From: an uncultured Prevotellaceae bacterium
Lineage (GTDB): Bacteria > Bacteroidota > Bacteroidia > Bacteroidales > Bacteroidaceae
DNA: 42,707 bases
Assembly: GCA_947168395.1 (NCBI GenBank)
Contig: CAMVLT010000029.1
Location: forward strand, 1 to 42,707
Direction of reading: 5' to 3'
In this document: piece by piece, positions 23,687 through 31,620 of the stretch
Layout of the letters: each line of letters begins with the position of its first letter
Position numbering within the stretch: the stretch's first letter is position 1
The notes under the pieces: model-generated
The model's database searches: none
The model's input: the letters and a program-made list of their open reading frames with translations, nothing else
Told to the model about the DNA's origin: nothing
Position numbers and translations under genes: made by a program

Positions 23687-25330
23687 ATGGAGATAACACG
23701 GCTGATAGAACGTTGCAGACAGGGGGACGCGGATGCCCTCGGAGAACTGTATAAGGCATACGCCCAGCAGATGAGGGGCGTGTGCCGACGCTATATTAGC
23801 GACGAGCAGACCCTGGACGATGTGCTGCACGACGCTTTCGTGATTATCTTCACTTCGTTTGACAAGCTGCGCGATGTGCGGAGGGCTGAGGCATGGATGA
23901 CGGCCATCACGAGGAACGTGGCATCCAAGTGCAAGGAACGGCAGGTAGCGGTGACGATGGTGCCTTTGGAGGAGGCCGAGACTGTGTCGCAGCATACAGA
24001 ACAGGCCGATGTGAGGGGTGTGCCGCTGAGTGAGGTGGTGAGAATGATTGACCGTCTGCCCGAAGGCTACGGGAAGGTGTTCCGGCTTTCGGTGTTCGAG
24101 GGCATGTCGCACAAGGAAATTGCCGACATGCTGGGCATTGAGCCACATTCGTCTTCTTCGCAACTGGCGCGGGCAAAGAAGATGCTCCGAAAGATGATGC
24201 AGCAGTATTGGGTGGCGGGGCTTCTGTTGCTACTTGTTCCTGTCACGTTCTTCCTGCTCAGGAAAGGAGATACTGCGGTCAAGGATGGAAAGCCAGTTGT
24301 GGCGAAGCAGAAAGATACGCCGAAAGAATTGCAGATAGACCTTCGGCAAAAGCCAGTGATAGTAGATTTGCCTGTGCATCGTACTGATTCCGTCATGTCT
24401 GACACCTTGTCTAATATAATAGCGCAGGAGCAGATAGTCCCTGACACCATTTCGACCGACACGACCGAGACGATGCGCAAGGTGGAGCTGCCGCATTACG
24501 ACATTGCCGACTTGTTGCCCGAAAAGCCAACCATCAGCACTAATAACGATAAGAAATGGTCGTTGCAGCTGGCATACGCAGGGCAGCTTGGCGAGCAGAA
24601 CCGCTATAACCAGCCGTTCAGCTATAAGCCCACACCGTCAGCTACACAATCTCTGCCAGGGCCATCTCCAAGCCCGACAATCCCGAGCAGCATTGACAAC
24701 TGGACGGACTATGCCGTCTATCTGGCCAACAATCCCGATGCCGTGAGCGACAAGACCCGTAGCGCCATCATGCGCATCGCCCTGAACAACGCCAACCGCC
24801 CAGGTGAGGACAAGATTCTGCGCACGGCCCATCATCAGATGCCTGTAACATGGTCGCTGGCATTGAAGTATAGATTGAATCATCGCTTCGGGTTGGAATC
24901 AGGTCTCAGTTACAGCCGCCTGAACTCAGACTTTGAGATGGGAACAGATGGTAATACCATCAGCGAGCAGCAGACCATCCACTACCTTGGCATCCCCGTG
25001 AAGGGTATATATAATATGTATGGCGGAAAACGGTGGAGCATCTACGGCAGTCTCGGCCTGACAACAGAAATCCCAGTCCGCTCTACCCTCCACTCAGACT
25101 TCTATGTGAATGGTCAGTATGAGGCCAGTGACAAGACTACCATCCACGCACCGTGGCAGCTCTCTACCACCTTCGGCCTTGGCCTGCAATATCACCTGAC
25201 GCCCAACGTCGGTTTCTTCGTGGAGCCAAGCCTGCAATACTATGTCCCGACGAATAGCGACATCGAGACCTACCGCACGGAGCATCCTTTCAGCTTCTCT
25301 TTGCCATTAGGCATCAGATTTACGTGGTAG
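23687..25330 (+). CDS. ECF sigma factor fused to a membrane helix and outer-membrane barrel (547 aa)
   Basis: Residues 1-172 are an ECF sigma factor: region 2 (ALGELYKAYAQQMRGVCRRYI, DDVLHDAFVIIFTSF, RAEAWMTAITRNVA) and region 4 with a helix-turn-helix (MSHKEIADMLGIEPHSSSSQ). Residues 175-191 form one membrane helix (WVAGLLLLLVPVTFFLL). A polar, Pro/Thr-rich linker spans about 193-288. Residues 289-547 look like an 8-strand outer-membrane barrel (WSLQLAYAGQ, FGLESGLSYS, WSIYGSLGLTTE, LSTTFGLGLQY) ending in GIRFTW with a terminal aromatic. In many Bacteroidota the helix-barrel part is a separate gene next to a sigma gene; here it is one frame with no internal stop. Start ATG 23687 is preferred to the GTG at 23678. 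Probably autoregulated from 23633. Confidence 0.88.
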   Translation: MEITRLIERCRQGDADALGELYKAYAQQMRGVCRRYISDEQTLDDVLHDAFVIIFTSFDKLRDVRRAEAWMTAITRNVASKCKERQVAVTMVPLEEAETVSQHTEQADVRGVPLSEVVRMIDRLPEGYGKVFRLSVFEGMSHKEIADMLGIEPHSSSSQLARAKKMLRKMMQQYWVAGLLLLLVPVTFFLLRKGDTAVKDGKPVVAKQKDTPKELQIDLRQKPVIVDLPVHRTDSVMSDTLSNIIAQEQIVPDTISTDTTETMRKVELPHYDIADLLPEKPTISTNNDKKWSLQLAYAGQLGEQNRYNQPFSYKPTPSATQSLPGPSPSPTIPSSIDNWTDYAVYLANNPDAVSDKTRSAIMRIALNNANRPGEDKILRTAHHQMPVTWSLALKYRLNHRFGLESGLSYSRLNSDFEMGTDGNTISEQQTIHYLGIPVKGIYNMYGGKRWSIYGSLGLTTEIPVRSTLHSDFYVNGQYEASDKTTIHAPWQLSTTFGLGLQYHLTPNVGFFVEPSLQYYVPTNSDIETYRTEHPFSFSLPLGIRFTW

Positions 25331-25332
25331 CC

Positions 25333-25370
25333 GTGCAGTCTTTTCGCCGTAGAAAGGACAATATAAATAG
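25333..25370 (+). promoter_or_regulatory. ECF-type promoter 2, before the lipoprotein gene
   Basis: GTGCAGTC (25333-25340), 20 bases, ATATAAATAG (25361-25370), then AACGACA. Both blocks are identical to promoter 1. It begins 3 bases after the stop of the sigma-barrel gene, with a 32-base leader to the ATG at 25403. Confidence 0.78.
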
Positions 25371-25402
25371 AACGACATTCGTTTAATTTAATAAAGAAGA
25401 AC

Positions 25403-25963
25403 ATGAAACATTACAAACTCTTCGCTTGGATGATGGCGATAGCCATTGCCAGCACAACGATGACTGCCTGCAGTCTTGACAGTAACGAATCCGAGAAGCC
25501 ATTTACCACGTGCCCAACATCGGAAACCACGTTCTATGCCTGTGGTATCAGTGAGTCAGTAACGCGCTCTATCGGTGATACGCGGGATGTCCTTTTTACC
25601 GAGGATGATATTGAATGGTTCAACATCACCACACGTGAAATCAAGTTCCGCGACACGATGGCGCCACTACGTGAACAAATTCCATTGCTTGCTGGGGTTG
25701 ACTTCTATCTTGGTGGCGAACACCTCTTTTCTGGTGGAGTTACCCATGTTGGTCTCATCTGTAGCCAAGTGTTCGAAGACCTTGTGCTCTGCTGTGGAAA
25801 GATTGACGGCGAGATTATCGACGATGGTCACTACTATCTCTACGACTGCTATCCCCTCCAATTCATCGACACCGACGAAGTGAAGGCAAACATCAAGAAG
25901 CGTGCCGGACAATGGGAGTTGTTCACTTACTATCTGGAAAGTAAGGGGAAACTGAGGAAATAA
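25403..25963 (+). CDS. lipoprotein in the sigma-barrel regulon (186 aa)
   Basis: The signal peptide ends in the lipobox TMTAC (Cys23), so the protein is lipid-anchored in the envelope. The mature part has several further cysteines (TCPTSE, YACGIS, LICSQV, LCCGK, YDCYPL), unusual for a periplasmic lipoprotein of this size, and reads as a mixed alpha/beta domain. I recognise no family. It lies directly behind the sigma-barrel gene and has an identical promoter, so it is a likely target and may feed back on the barrel domain, for example as a sensor or a ligand. Function unknown. Confidence 0.8.
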   Translation: MKHYKLFAWMMAIAIASTTMTACSLDSNESEKPFTTCPTSETTFYACGISESVTRSIGDTRDVLFTEDDIEWFNITTREIKFRDTMAPLREQIPLLAGVDFYLGGEHLFSGGVTHVGLICSQVFEDLVLCCGKIDGEIIDDGHYYLYDCYPLQFIDTDEVKANIKKRAGQWELFTYYLESKGKLRK

Positions 25964-25974
25964 TCACTCACCCC

Positions 25975-26012
25975 AAGCAGTCATTGGTTGCAGTTTCAGA
26001 CTTTATAAGTAG
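25975..26012 (+). promoter_or_regulatory. ECF-type promoter 3 (degenerate), before the radical SAM gene
   Basis: AAGCAGTC (25975-25982), 20 bases, TTATAAGTAG (26003-26012), then AAACCG. It differs from promoters 1 and 2 by two bases in each block but keeps the exact spacing and lies 18 bases before the start at 26031. Confidence 0.62.
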
Positions 26013-26030
26013 AAACCGCAACCAATTTTT

Positions 26031-27086
26031 ATGTATTCAATTTATGATTATGCCTACAATGGGCTACTCTATCTGAACAACATTGTGCGACCACGCCACA
26101 AACGGCTGTCGCAGCTGATGATTTACTCAACTACGGCTTGTCAGTCGCGCTGTAAGCATTGTAATATCTGGCAGAAGCCAGTGGAACACCTATCGCTCGA
26201 TGACATCAAGAGAGTCATGCAGAGCCGGTGCGTGACCAAGCGGACGACTGTGGGGCTGGAGGGCGGCGAGTTCATCCTGCACCCGCAGGCTGCGGAAATT
26301 ATGGCGTGGTTCCGCAAGCATCACCCGAACTACACGCTATTGTCTAATTGTCTTGCACCCCATCGGGTTATAGATGCCGTCCGTCTCTATCAGCCTCGGC
26401 ATCTGTACGTTTCTCTCGACGGGGCCCCCGAGACTTATCAACGGATGCGAGGCCGTGACGGCTATGACCGAGTGATTCAGGTGGTTGAGACGCTGAAGGG
26501 CGAGGTGCCGCTGTCGCTGATGTTCTGCCTTTCTCCTTGGAACAACTTCGATGATATGACCTTTGTCATTGACATTGCCAAGCAATATAATGTAGACGTG
26601 CGTATAGGCATCTACGGTACAATGGCCTTCTTTGACACAACCAGCGAATTGCTGACGGCATCAGGCTTTGTGAAGCAAATTCCTCAGAACATTCACGAAA
26701 CACAGGAAAACTTCGATTTTGTAGCCCTCTACGACCAATGGCGCAATGGTAACCTTCGCCTGCGCTGTCAGAGCATCATGAGTAGCCTTGTCATCCACAG
26801 CAACGGCAATGTACCGCTTTGCCAAAACCTTGATGCTGTACTCGGCAATATCCACCACCAGTCACTCGATGAGATTTTCAATAGTCGGCAGTCATGCCAG
26901 ACACAATGTCGGTACTCTAAGGATTGCAACGGCTGCTGGATTAACTTCCATCGCAAGTACGACATCATCCTCCTTCGCAACATGGAACGACTTCTGCCCA
27001 AGCGGCTCATAGAAATGTTCTATGGTCCATACCGGTGGACGGATAATCCACGTACAACATATCGCCAATATTTTAAGACTTTATGA
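26031..27086 (+). CDS. radical SAM protein with SPASM-like C terminus (351 aa)
   Basis: The [4Fe-4S]-SAM motif CxxxCxxC is at residues 37-44 (ACQSRCKHCNIW). A GLEGGEF segment near 75-81 corresponds to the SAM-binding GGE motif. The C-terminal cysteines at 246, 264, 289, 293, 299 and 302 form a SPASM/twitch-like cluster region for auxiliary iron-sulfur binding. Such enzymes modify peptides, proteins or small metabolites in the cytosol. No short precursor peptide gene is evident nearby. The stop overlaps the start of the next gene by 4 bases (ATGA), so the two are translated together. Its substrate is unknown. Confidence 0.9.
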   Translation: MYSIYDYAYNGLLYLNNIVRPRHKRLSQLMIYSTTACQSRCKHCNIWQKPVEHLSLDDIKRVMQSRCVTKRTTVGLEGGEFILHPQAAEIMAWFRKHHPNYTLLSNCLAPHRVIDAVRLYQPRHLYVSLDGAPETYQRMRGRDGYDRVIQVVETLKGEVPLSLMFCLSPWNNFDDMTFVIDIAKQYNVDVRIGIYGTMAFFDTTSELLTASGFVKQIPQNIHETQENFDFVALYDQWRNGNLRLRCQSIMSSLVIHSNGNVPLCQNLDAVLGNIHHQSLDEIFNSRQSCQTQCRYSKDCNGCWINFHRKYDIILLRNMERLLPKRLIEMFYGPYRWTDNPRTTYRQYFKTL

Positions 27087-28165
27087 TACAGCAATTGATA
27101 GACCGATACAAACGCCTCCGTGCAGAGCGTTTCCTCGCCCAAACGTACCAGTGCCCATACGCCTTCATCGGCATGGGCCAGCACTCGCTGACCAATCTTT
27201 ATCCTGTGCTTCACTACCTGGGTGTACCGCTGAAGTATATCTGCGTCACCTCGGAAAGTAAAGCTATGCTCATAGAGAAAAAATACAGAATAAAGGCAAC
27301 AACCTCGCTCGACATGATAATGAATGATGATGAAGTGAAAGGTGTATTCCTTTCTGCTTCACCCTCTGCCCATTTCTCCCTTGCCTCGCAAGTCTTGAAA
27401 AGCGGCAAGTCATTATTCATAGAGAAACCACCTTGTCAGTCACTACAGGAACTTGATGCCCTCATAGACCAGCAGCGACTTTATGGCTCACCTGTCGCCA
27501 TGATTGGCTTACAGAAACGTTATGCCCCCGCCGTGCAAATCCTTCTAAAGCGCCTGCGCAAAGAGCATCTTATCAGTTATGGTCTACATTTTCTCACTGG
27601 CAACTATCCAGAGGGTAATGCCCTGATTGATTTGTTCATACATCCCCTTGACCTTGTCACCTTTCTTTTTGGCAAGCCTGAAATCATTGCCTGTCAGCAG
27701 GTCGCCCCAGCATCCTACATTCTCATGTTCCAGCATCCCCACATCGTCGGCACCCTCGAACTTTCCACCTCCTACACATGGACAACAGCCGAGGAATCCC
27801 TCAAAGTCTGCACTTCGTCTGGGGTTTATCGCCTCTCGCAAATGGAAGAATTGACTTTCGAGTCAAAGTCATCCACCATCCTCGGCATCCCCATTGATAA
27901 AGTGCACAAGTATAACAAATCCATTGAACACCTTTATGTCCGCAACAACTTTATCCCTATACTCCCTAATAACCAAGTCTATACGCAAGGCTTCTTCAAT
28001 GAACTGCAAGCTTTCGTTAACGCTGTGGAAGGACGTAAAGAAAATATTTTCTCATCTATTGAAGCAACAAGAGAAACCTATCGGTTAATAGAAAAGCTAA
28101 GGTTAGCCTACTTTGCGAATAGGCTTGACGATGATTCCACCATTGATGATGGATTCGTTTCTTGA
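27083..28165 (+). CDS. Gfo/Idh/MocA-family oxidoreductase (360 aa)
   Basis: The N-terminal Rossmann domain has FIGMGQHS (28-35) for NAD(P) binding and the family motif EKPP at 114-117 (LFIEKPPCQS), followed by GLQKRYAPAV. The C-terminal half is the alpha/beta domain used for substrate binding and oligomerisation (IDLFIHPLDLVTFLFGKPE with a conserved His). Members oxidise or reduce sugars and related polyols. It is coupled to the radical SAM gene by a 4-base overlap, which suggests successive steps on one metabolite. Its 3' end overlaps the convergent gene at 28108 by 58 bases. Confidence 0.88.
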   Translation: MIQQLIDRYKRLRAERFLAQTYQCPYAFIGMGQHSLTNLYPVLHYLGVPLKYICVTSESKAMLIEKKYRIKATTSLDMIMNDDEVKGVFLSASPSAHFSLASQVLKSGKSLFIEKPPCQSLQELDALIDQQRLYGSPVAMIGLQKRYAPAVQILLKRLRKEHLISYGLHFLTGNYPEGNALIDLFIHPLDLVTFLFGKPEIIACQQVAPASYILMFQHPHIVGTLELSTSYTWTTAEESLKVCTSSGVYRLSQMEELTFESKSSTILGIPIDKVHKYNKSIEHLYVRNNFIPILPNNQVYTQGFFNELQAFVNAVEGRKENIFSSIEATRETYRLIEKLRLAYFANRLDDDSTIDDGFVS

Positions 28166-28557
28166 CGCACCACTCTCTGTATCCGAATGATGTCTTGCAC
28201 ATTGCTGATGATACTCATCATGCCAAGAGTCATCACCAAAGCGAGGGCTGTGGCGGCAATAGGACGGGAATTCTCGGCAAACCAGATAAAGAAACTTGTC
28301 TGTAAGTGGAAAGTGAAGAGTGGCACATCGGTGGGCGTGGAGAGAATGAAGGCCATAGTGATGGCTCCGCTAACGATGCCGACCACGAAGGCAGCAACCA
28401 TCGCCATCTTATAGCGGCGGATAGCGGCCTTCTGATGCTGACGGATGAACTCGACGGCATCCAGTCGCTTGGTTAGGTTGGCCATAAACGCGTCGTGGTC
28501 ATCAAAGTGGGGCTTCTGGGTGAGGAAAAGTTCCTCAAGTGCTTTGTCTTTTATCAT
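28108..28557 (-). CDS. membrane protein, probable anti-sigma or sigma-operon partner (149 aa)
   Basis: Residues 1-45 are hydrophilic and cytosolic (LTQKPHFDDHDAFMANLTKRLDAVEF), followed by two membrane helices (about 51-72 and 98-118). The gene starts within the last 4 bases of the ECF sigma gene, the usual place for an anti-sigma factor in Bacteroidota. No zinc-finger anti-sigma motif is seen, so the assignment rests on position and topology. The C-terminal 19 codons overlap the 3' end of the convergent oxidoreductase gene. Confidence 0.75.
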   Translation of the reverse strand: MIKDKALEELFLTQKPHFDDHDAFMANLTKRLDAVEFIRQHQKAAIRRYKMAMVAAFVVGIVSGAITMAFILSTPTDVPLFTFHLQTSFFIWFAENSRPIAATALALVMTLGMMSIISNVQDIIRIQRVVRQETNPSSMVESSSSLFAK

Positions 28558-29030
28558 ATCTTCAGTATTTCTCTTAATTTGTCACGACCGCGCGAGAGCT
28601 GTTTCTTCACAGCATCCTCCGAGGTCTCGGTAATGGCTGCAATCTCCTTGATGTCGTAGCCGCTGAGGTAGTAGAGCGTGATGGATGAGCGCTCCTTGGG
28701 TGGCAAAGTCCTCAGGGCGAGGTAGAGGTCTTGGTGCTCAAAAACATCGTCGGCGGTTCTGGGGCTGACAAGCGTCCGTGCATCATCGAGGTTTTCCGTT
28801 GTGATGTGACCCGCCTTGTGGTTGAGAAACGTATTGTAGGCTATTTTGAAGAGCCACGAACGGAAGCGGCCTTTGTCTTGATACCCTGCTGACGAGAGGT
28901 AAGCCTTGACCAGCGCATCTTGTGCCAAATCATCTGCGTTGCTCTTGTTGCCACAGCAGAGGGCGAGCAAGAAACTGCGGAGGGCTTCCTGCTCACGCTC
29001 TACATGGGCTATGAATGCTTCGCGTGTCAC
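28554..29030 (-). CDS. ECF-type RNA polymerase sigma factor (158 aa)
   Basis: Region 2 contains ADDLAQDALVKAYLSSAGYQDKGRFRSWLFKIAYNTFLNH, the core-binding and -10 recognition helices. Region 4 contains LPPKERSSITLYYLSGYDIKEIAAITETSEDAVKKQLSRGRDKLRE, the -35 recognition helix-turn-helix. Length is standard for a free ECF factor. It overlaps both neighbours by 4 bases (29027-29030 and 28554-28557), so the three genes 29027-29476, this one and 28108-28557 are translationally coupled. Its target promoters are unknown. Confidence 0.93.
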   Translation of the reverse strand: MTREAFIAHVEREQEALRSFLLALCCGNKSNADDLAQDALVKAYLSSAGYQDKGRFRSWLFKIAYNTFLNHKAGHITTENLDDARTLVSPRTADDVFEHQDLYLALRTLPPKERSSITLYYLSGYDIKEIAAITETSEDAVKKQLSRGRDKLREILKI

Positions 29031-29476
29031 GGCTGTAGTGCAGTTACTCGTTTCTCCTCAGCCTCTATTTCTTTGGCAAGCATCTTCTTGCTCAGGCGAT
29101 AGTTGACAAGGAAGGCGATACCGACGGCAAAAAGGATGCCACCTGTGAAGTATATACGAATAAGGTCGTCAGGGTTCATCCCACCCCTGTAGTCAATCAA
29201 TAATCCATAAACTAAGAAGCTAATACCAAGCAGTCCGAGAATGCTTCCCCACAACAGCTTCGAGAGCAGTTTCTCTTTAAGCAGTTTTTGTCTTGGCGAA
29301 ATCTTCTCCATGAGTTCCTTGATGTCCATGTCGGGGTTCTTCTCAATGGCGGCCAGTACAATTTGTGTCCGCTGGTTGGTCTTGTTCATGCTCTCACGGA
29401 TAGTAAACCATACGACCATGATGGGGAGCAGGCATCCACAGCCGAGAGATACCAAAATTGGAACTAAATAATTCAT
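29027..29476 (-). CDS. membrane protein, DUF6249-like (149 aa)
   Basis: The ATG at 29476 gives MNYLVPILVSLGCGCLLP, a first membrane helix; two more helices lie near 76-93 and 110-128. Between them is a charged cytosolic stretch (IVLAAIEKNPDMDIKELMEKISPRQKLLKEK). This layout, and position directly before an ECF sigma gene, is typical of DUF6249-type proteins of Bacteroidota. It probably tunes the sigma factor or senses the membrane. The longer ORF to 29632 lacks support since it crosses the AT-rich leader. Confidence 0.78.
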   Translation of the reverse strand: MNYLVPILVSLGCGCLLPIMVVWFTIRESMNKTNQRTQIVLAAIEKNPDMDIKELMEKISPRQKLLKEKLLSKLLWGSILGLLGISFLVYGLLIDYRGGMNPDDLIRIYFTGGILFAVGIAFLVNYRLSKKMLAKEIEAEEKRVTALQP

Positions 29477-29578
29477 GTTTTTTTCTGTTTTTATTGTTAA
29501 ACTTCTGTTTTCTTGAACCGATTCATATATATAACAGTTCAGAAGAGCAAAAGGTGACGTCGGTATAAAAAAATAATA

Positions 29579-29606
29579 GCGGCAAAGGAAAATGCTCCTT
29601 TGTCGC
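29579..29606. terminator. hairpin upstream of the sigma operon
   Basis: GCGGCAAAGGA / TCCTTTGTCGC pairs over 11 bp (one G-T pair) with a 6-base loop. Rightward it is followed by CTTTGG only, so it is a weak terminator; it may instead be an operator in the sigma-operon leader. Confidence 0.45.
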
Positions 29607-29897
29607 CTTTGGTCGGGATGAGGCGCCAACATGTATTGAGACTGAAATTTATCATTTTTGTTATACTTTTACATAAATGCCTGAATTACAAGAGAAATAG
29701 AAATTAATCAATATAAGCATAATGATAATTTGATATAAATCAATTTATAATATCACGCCAAAAACACGCCAAAAATTAAGTGTTAAAATCATAATTCTTT
29801 CCTCATTTTTTTATACTTTTGCACCGCAAACGCCAAAAGCATGCGGTGGAGTGGCTCTCTGCCAATTACGGCGCAAAGATAATGATATTGTACTAAA

Positions 29898-29915
29898 CGA
29901 CCAAATATATGGTCG
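29898..29915. repeat. inverted repeat before the integrase gene
   Basis: CGACCA-AATATA-TGGTCG, followed by CTTTTTA, lies 34 bases before the integrase ATG. It may be a regulator site or a terminator for incoming transcripts. A second dyad CACCGCA / TGCGGTG lies at 29822-29849. The rest of the 310-base AT-rich gap (29640-29948) has no gene; it carries the candidate left attachment core and two copies of ACGCCAAAAA near 29755-29775. Confidence 0.5.
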
Positions 29916-29948
29916 CTTTTTACGGAAATTTAAAAATGTTAGGTCAAA

Positions 29949-31481
29949 ATGGCTCAGATAGAATTAAGATTGTCGAGTAAGGTACAGAAGGAAACAAAAA
30001 TGTGTGAGGTGCTTATACGTTTCTTTCAGGGAACAAAGTTCAACACACGGGCAAAGAGTGGTATCTTCATTTCTCCTGAATACTTTGAATACTATATCGA
30101 CAGGGCAAAGACGGAGAAGAATGATGTCAAGGTGCCTGCTAATCTCGCTACTGTCACTCAGGAGAAGGCAGATAAGAACAACTATGTCCTCAGGCAGAGC
30201 GGACTGATAGTTATCAAGCAGCGTTTGGAAACGCCTGATGTAAAATACCATCGTGAGCAGGCTAACCGGCTTGATGAACTCAAGAAGACTATCATCGAAA
30301 CCTATGAAAGCAATAGGGACGAAAATGTCACAAGCGAATGGCTTCAACTTGTCTGCGATAAGTTCGTTAACCCAGACAAGTTTATCGTTAGAGCAAAGGA
30401 ACAGAAGTCTTTCTATGTGCTTGCTGAGGAGTATATCGCCAAGCGAAAGATCTCCTATGCCCATGCCAAGGTGTTTCGTGTCCTGATGCGTGAGGTGGCA
30501 AGGTTCGAGGGCTATCTTCGTGCAAAGGAGCCCGGTTACCAGAACTTCGTTTTCGACATCAACACCGTCACACGAAAGGACATCGAAAACTTCATCGAAT
30601 ATCTTCGTCATGAATACAGCCTGTCTCAGGAGAATCCTGATTTATATAAGCAGTTGCTGACGGAATATCCTGCCAGCGTCACGAAAGGCAACTGCAAGTT
30701 GGAGGATCGTGGTGAGAACACTGTCATCAAAGCCGCCAAGCGATTAAAGTCACTGTTCCTGTGGTTCTATGAGGAAGAGTATACCAGGAACAGACCGTTC
30801 GACGGCATCAATATCGGTACGGAGAAGGTGGGTACACCTTATTATATAACTATAGAGGAGAGAAATACCATAGCAGAGACAGATCTTGCTGCAGCTTATG
30901 ATGCTATGTCGGAGGAAGACAGAAAGGGGATCAGCAAGATTCATCTTCCTGAATATGGCGTACAGAGGGACATCTTCATATTCCAATGTTTCATTGGTTG
31001 TCGTGTGGGCGACCTCCTGAATCTCACGCCAGGCAATATCGTTGATGGAATCCTGACTTATACCCCACACAAGACAAAGGACAATGGCGACCAGGCTGTT
31101 CAGGCTCGTGTGCCACTCCACCCTAAAGCCATGGAACTGGTGAAGAAGTATGAAGGCGTCAGCAAACAGGGTATGCTCTTCCCATTCATCAGTGCTCAGA
31201 AATATAACGACTCCATCAAGAAGGTCTTTAAAATGGCTGGTATAACCAGGAATGTTATCATCCGCAATGCCCGCACGGGAGAGAATGAGCTGGTTCCCAT
31301 TGATACCGTGGCATCGAGCCACCTTGCGCGACGCACATTCATCGGCAATGCTTATTTCAAAGTCAGCGATCCAAATCTGATTGGCAAGATGAGTGGCCAC
31401 GTTGACGGAAGTAGGGCGTTCAAGCGATACCGCAACATCGAGGATGAAACTTTGAAGAGCGTTATTAACTTAATTGGCTAA
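29949..31481 (+). CDS. tyrosine-type integrase (510 aa)
   Basis: The C-terminal catalytic domain has Arg352 in GCRVGDLLNLT, HLAR at 458-461, His484 in MSGHVDGSRAF and the nucleophile Tyr494 in FKRYRNI. The N-terminal 160 residues hold an arm-binding domain, and a SAM-like core-binding domain follows (about 160-290). Length of 510 exceeds the 400-430 usual in CTnDOT-type integrases, owing to a longer N terminus. It would join the element to the chromosome by strand exchange. It stands at the left end of the element. Confidence 0.93.
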   Translation: MAQIELRLSSKVQKETKMCEVLIRFFQGTKFNTRAKSGIFISPEYFEYYIDRAKTEKNDVKVPANLATVTQEKADKNNYVLRQSGLIVIKQRLETPDVKYHREQANRLDELKKTIIETYESNRDENVTSEWLQLVCDKFVNPDKFIVRAKEQKSFYVLAEEYIAKRKISYAHAKVFRVLMREVARFEGYLRAKEPGYQNFVFDINTVTRKDIENFIEYLRHEYSLSQENPDLYKQLLTEYPASVTKGNCKLEDRGENTVIKAAKRLKSLFLWFYEEEYTRNRPFDGINIGTEKVGTPYYITIEERNTIAETDLAAAYDAMSEEDRKGISKIHLPEYGVQRDIFIFQCFIGCRVGDLLNLTPGNIVDGILTYTPHKTKDNGDQAVQARVPLHPKAMELVKKYEGVSKQGMLFPFISAQKYNDSIKKVFKMAGITRNVIIRNARTGENELVPIDTVASSHLARRTFIGNAYFKVSDPNLIGKMSGHVDGSRAFKRYRNIEDETLKSVINLIG

Positions 31482-31569
31482 ATTTGCCCCAAAGGAATAT
31501 AAAGTAGTATTATAATAAGGTAGGATTATAATAAAAAACGCGCAAAAGTATATCATTTTAGACAAATTA

Positions 31570-31601
31570 TTTGGATATTTGACAAAAAAGATATAATTTT
31601 G
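31570..31601 (+). promoter_or_regulatory. promoter of the AbiE pair
   Basis: TTTG (31570-31573), 20 bases and TAATTTTG (31594-31601), 19 bases before the ATG at 31621. Confidence 0.8.
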
Positions 31602-31620
31602 CAGCCAAAACAGAGAATTT

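Noticed and set aside
29477..29632. N-terminal extension of the DUF6249-like gene
   Set aside because: It is AT-rich leader with a hairpin; the ATG at 29476 gives a clean first membrane helix.
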